From contig DASTJE010000106.1 of assembly GCA_035716845.1 (NCBI GenBank), forward strand, positions 1-5,312: a stretch of 5,312 bases of DNA. The letters run 5' to 3'. The notes beneath the pieces were generated by a model that was not told the DNA's origin, did not search any database, and saw only the letters and a program-made list of their open reading frames with translations. Source of the DNA: CADEEN01 sp035716845. Its GTDB lineage: Bacteria; Pseudomonadota; Gammaproteobacteria; Burkholderiales; Burkholderiaceae_C. The position numbers and the translations under genes are program-made. Below are positions 5,114-5,312 of this stretch, piece by piece (the stretch's first letter is position 1; every line of letters begins with the position of its first letter).

Positions 5114-5200
5114 GGCAGCGGCGGGGCGGCGAGCGCGAGTGTACCGACAGCGGCCCGGCGCCCCCGGCGCGCAGGACGACGGACCGCCACGCGCCGAGCG
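5114..5200. other. Spacer between plsY and the upstream gene end
   Basis: This 87-bp spacer follows the stop of the partial upstream gene and precedes plsY. It contains a short hairpin, GCGCC/GGCGC with a CCC loop at 5158-5170, without a T-run, so at best a weak terminator. It also holds the candidate plsY -10 at 5138-5143. No Shine-Dalgarno is evident immediately before the plsY ATG. I see no small gene or RNA here. Confidence 0.5.
5138..5143 (-). promoter_or_regulatory. Candidate -10 element for the plsY operon
   Basis: On the minus strand this reads TACACT within GGTACACTCG, a plausible sigma-70 -10. It is 24 nt before the plsY ATG, leaving a short leader. The position 17 nt further upstream is CGGGGG, so there is no recognisable -35. 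Promoters of very GC-rich betaproteobacteria often deviate from the -35 consensus, but the call remains weak. Confidence 0.35.
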
Positions 5201-5311
5201 TCAGCGCGCCGGGCCGCGACCACCCGGGCGGGGACTGGTGCGCGCCGGGGTGCCGTCGCGGCGGGGCCCGCCGGAGCCCGGCCGCGCGCCGCCTGCCGGC
5301 CGCGCGCCGGT
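5201..5311 (-). CDS. Gly/Arg/Pro-rich C-terminal end of an upstream gene, possibly a DEAD-box RNA helicase
   Basis: Reading leftward from the right edge, one frame gives 36 codons and then a TGA at 5203-5201. The residues are almost entirely Gly, Arg, Pro and Ala: it begins TGARPAGGARPGSGGPRRDG and ends SPRPGGRGPAR. Such disordered RGG-like tails are typical of RhlE-type DEAD-box RNA helicases and some other RNA-binding proteins in this bacterial group. No catalytic motif is visible, so the helicase identity is an inference from tail composition and a plausible gene neighbourhood only. The stop sits 87 bp before plsY, in the same orientation. The same DNA is also open on the plus strand, so even the coding strand is not certain. 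Confidence 0.42.
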   Translation of the reverse strand, partial: TGARPAGGARPGSGGPRRDGTPARTSPRPGGRGPAR

Positions 5312-5312
5312 C

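Noticed and set aside
5158..5170. Intrinsic terminator after the upstream gene
   Set aside because: The stem is only 5 bp with a 3-nt loop and no T-run, and similar stems are frequent in DNA this rich in G and C.
5112..5312. Plus-strand frame starting at an ATG opposite the plsY start and open to the right edge
   Set aside because: It is Arg/Pro/Gly-rich without motifs or a ribosome binding site, and it is better explained as the opposite strand of the RGG-like tail. The short length and high GC mean it cannot be fully excluded.

Overview
The window is very GC-rich, densely packed chromosomal DNA. The gene content points to a betaproteobacterium, probably Burkholderiales: an RNase AM/YciV-type PHP phosphatase next to YciO, a PlsY/RidA-family operon, and a TonB-dependent receptor with a short AxA-type signal peptide. 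This placement rests on gene families and composition only. I see no mobile element, CRISPR array, tRNA or rRNA, and nothing that looks like a recently acquired island.

Layout. (1) 1-1123, minus strand: the first 374 residues of a FecA-like TonB-dependent outer-membrane receptor, running off the left edge. (2) 1124-1255: a 132-bp divergent intergenic region with weak promoter-like elements facing both ways and an imperfect hairpin. (3) 1256-3726, plus strand: a tightly packed three-gene operon of a PHP phosphoesterase (RNase AM / 3',5'-nucleotide bisphosphatase family), an EamA drug/metabolite transporter and YciO. The first pair overlaps as ATGA and the second is 6 nt apart. (4) 3727-3729: a 3-bp convergent junction, with an 18-bp perfect palindrome just upstream inside the end of yciO. 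(5) 3730-5113, minus strand: a second compact operon, transcribed plsY, then a RidA-family gene, then an exported CxxC glutaredoxin-like protein, all overlapping. (6) 5114-5200: an 87-bp spacer with a possible plsY promoter. (7) 5201-5311, minus strand: the Gly/Arg/Pro-rich C-terminal tail of an otherwise unseen protein, possibly a DEAD-box RNA helicase.

How the genes relate. The plus-strand operon pairs an enzyme acting on RNA 5' ends or 3',5'-bisphosphonucleotides with a TsaC/Sua5 paralogue. This echoes the yciV-yciO pairing known from enterobacteria, with a transporter inserted between them. The minus-strand operon combines phospholipid synthesis (PlsY), reactive enamine/imine removal (RidA family) and a probable periplasmic thiol protein. 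These three have no obvious common pathway, so the linkage may simply be housekeeping co-expression. The receptor is divergent from the first operon, and no substrate can be assigned.

This is mostly an ordinary core-genome region. The points most worth a second look are the histidine-rich PlsY tail whose codons also carry the next gene's ribosome binding site, the unusual start options of the glutaredoxin-like gene and of rnm, the palindrome at the convergent junction, and the changed active-site motifs of YciO. I did not find a convincing undescribed system.
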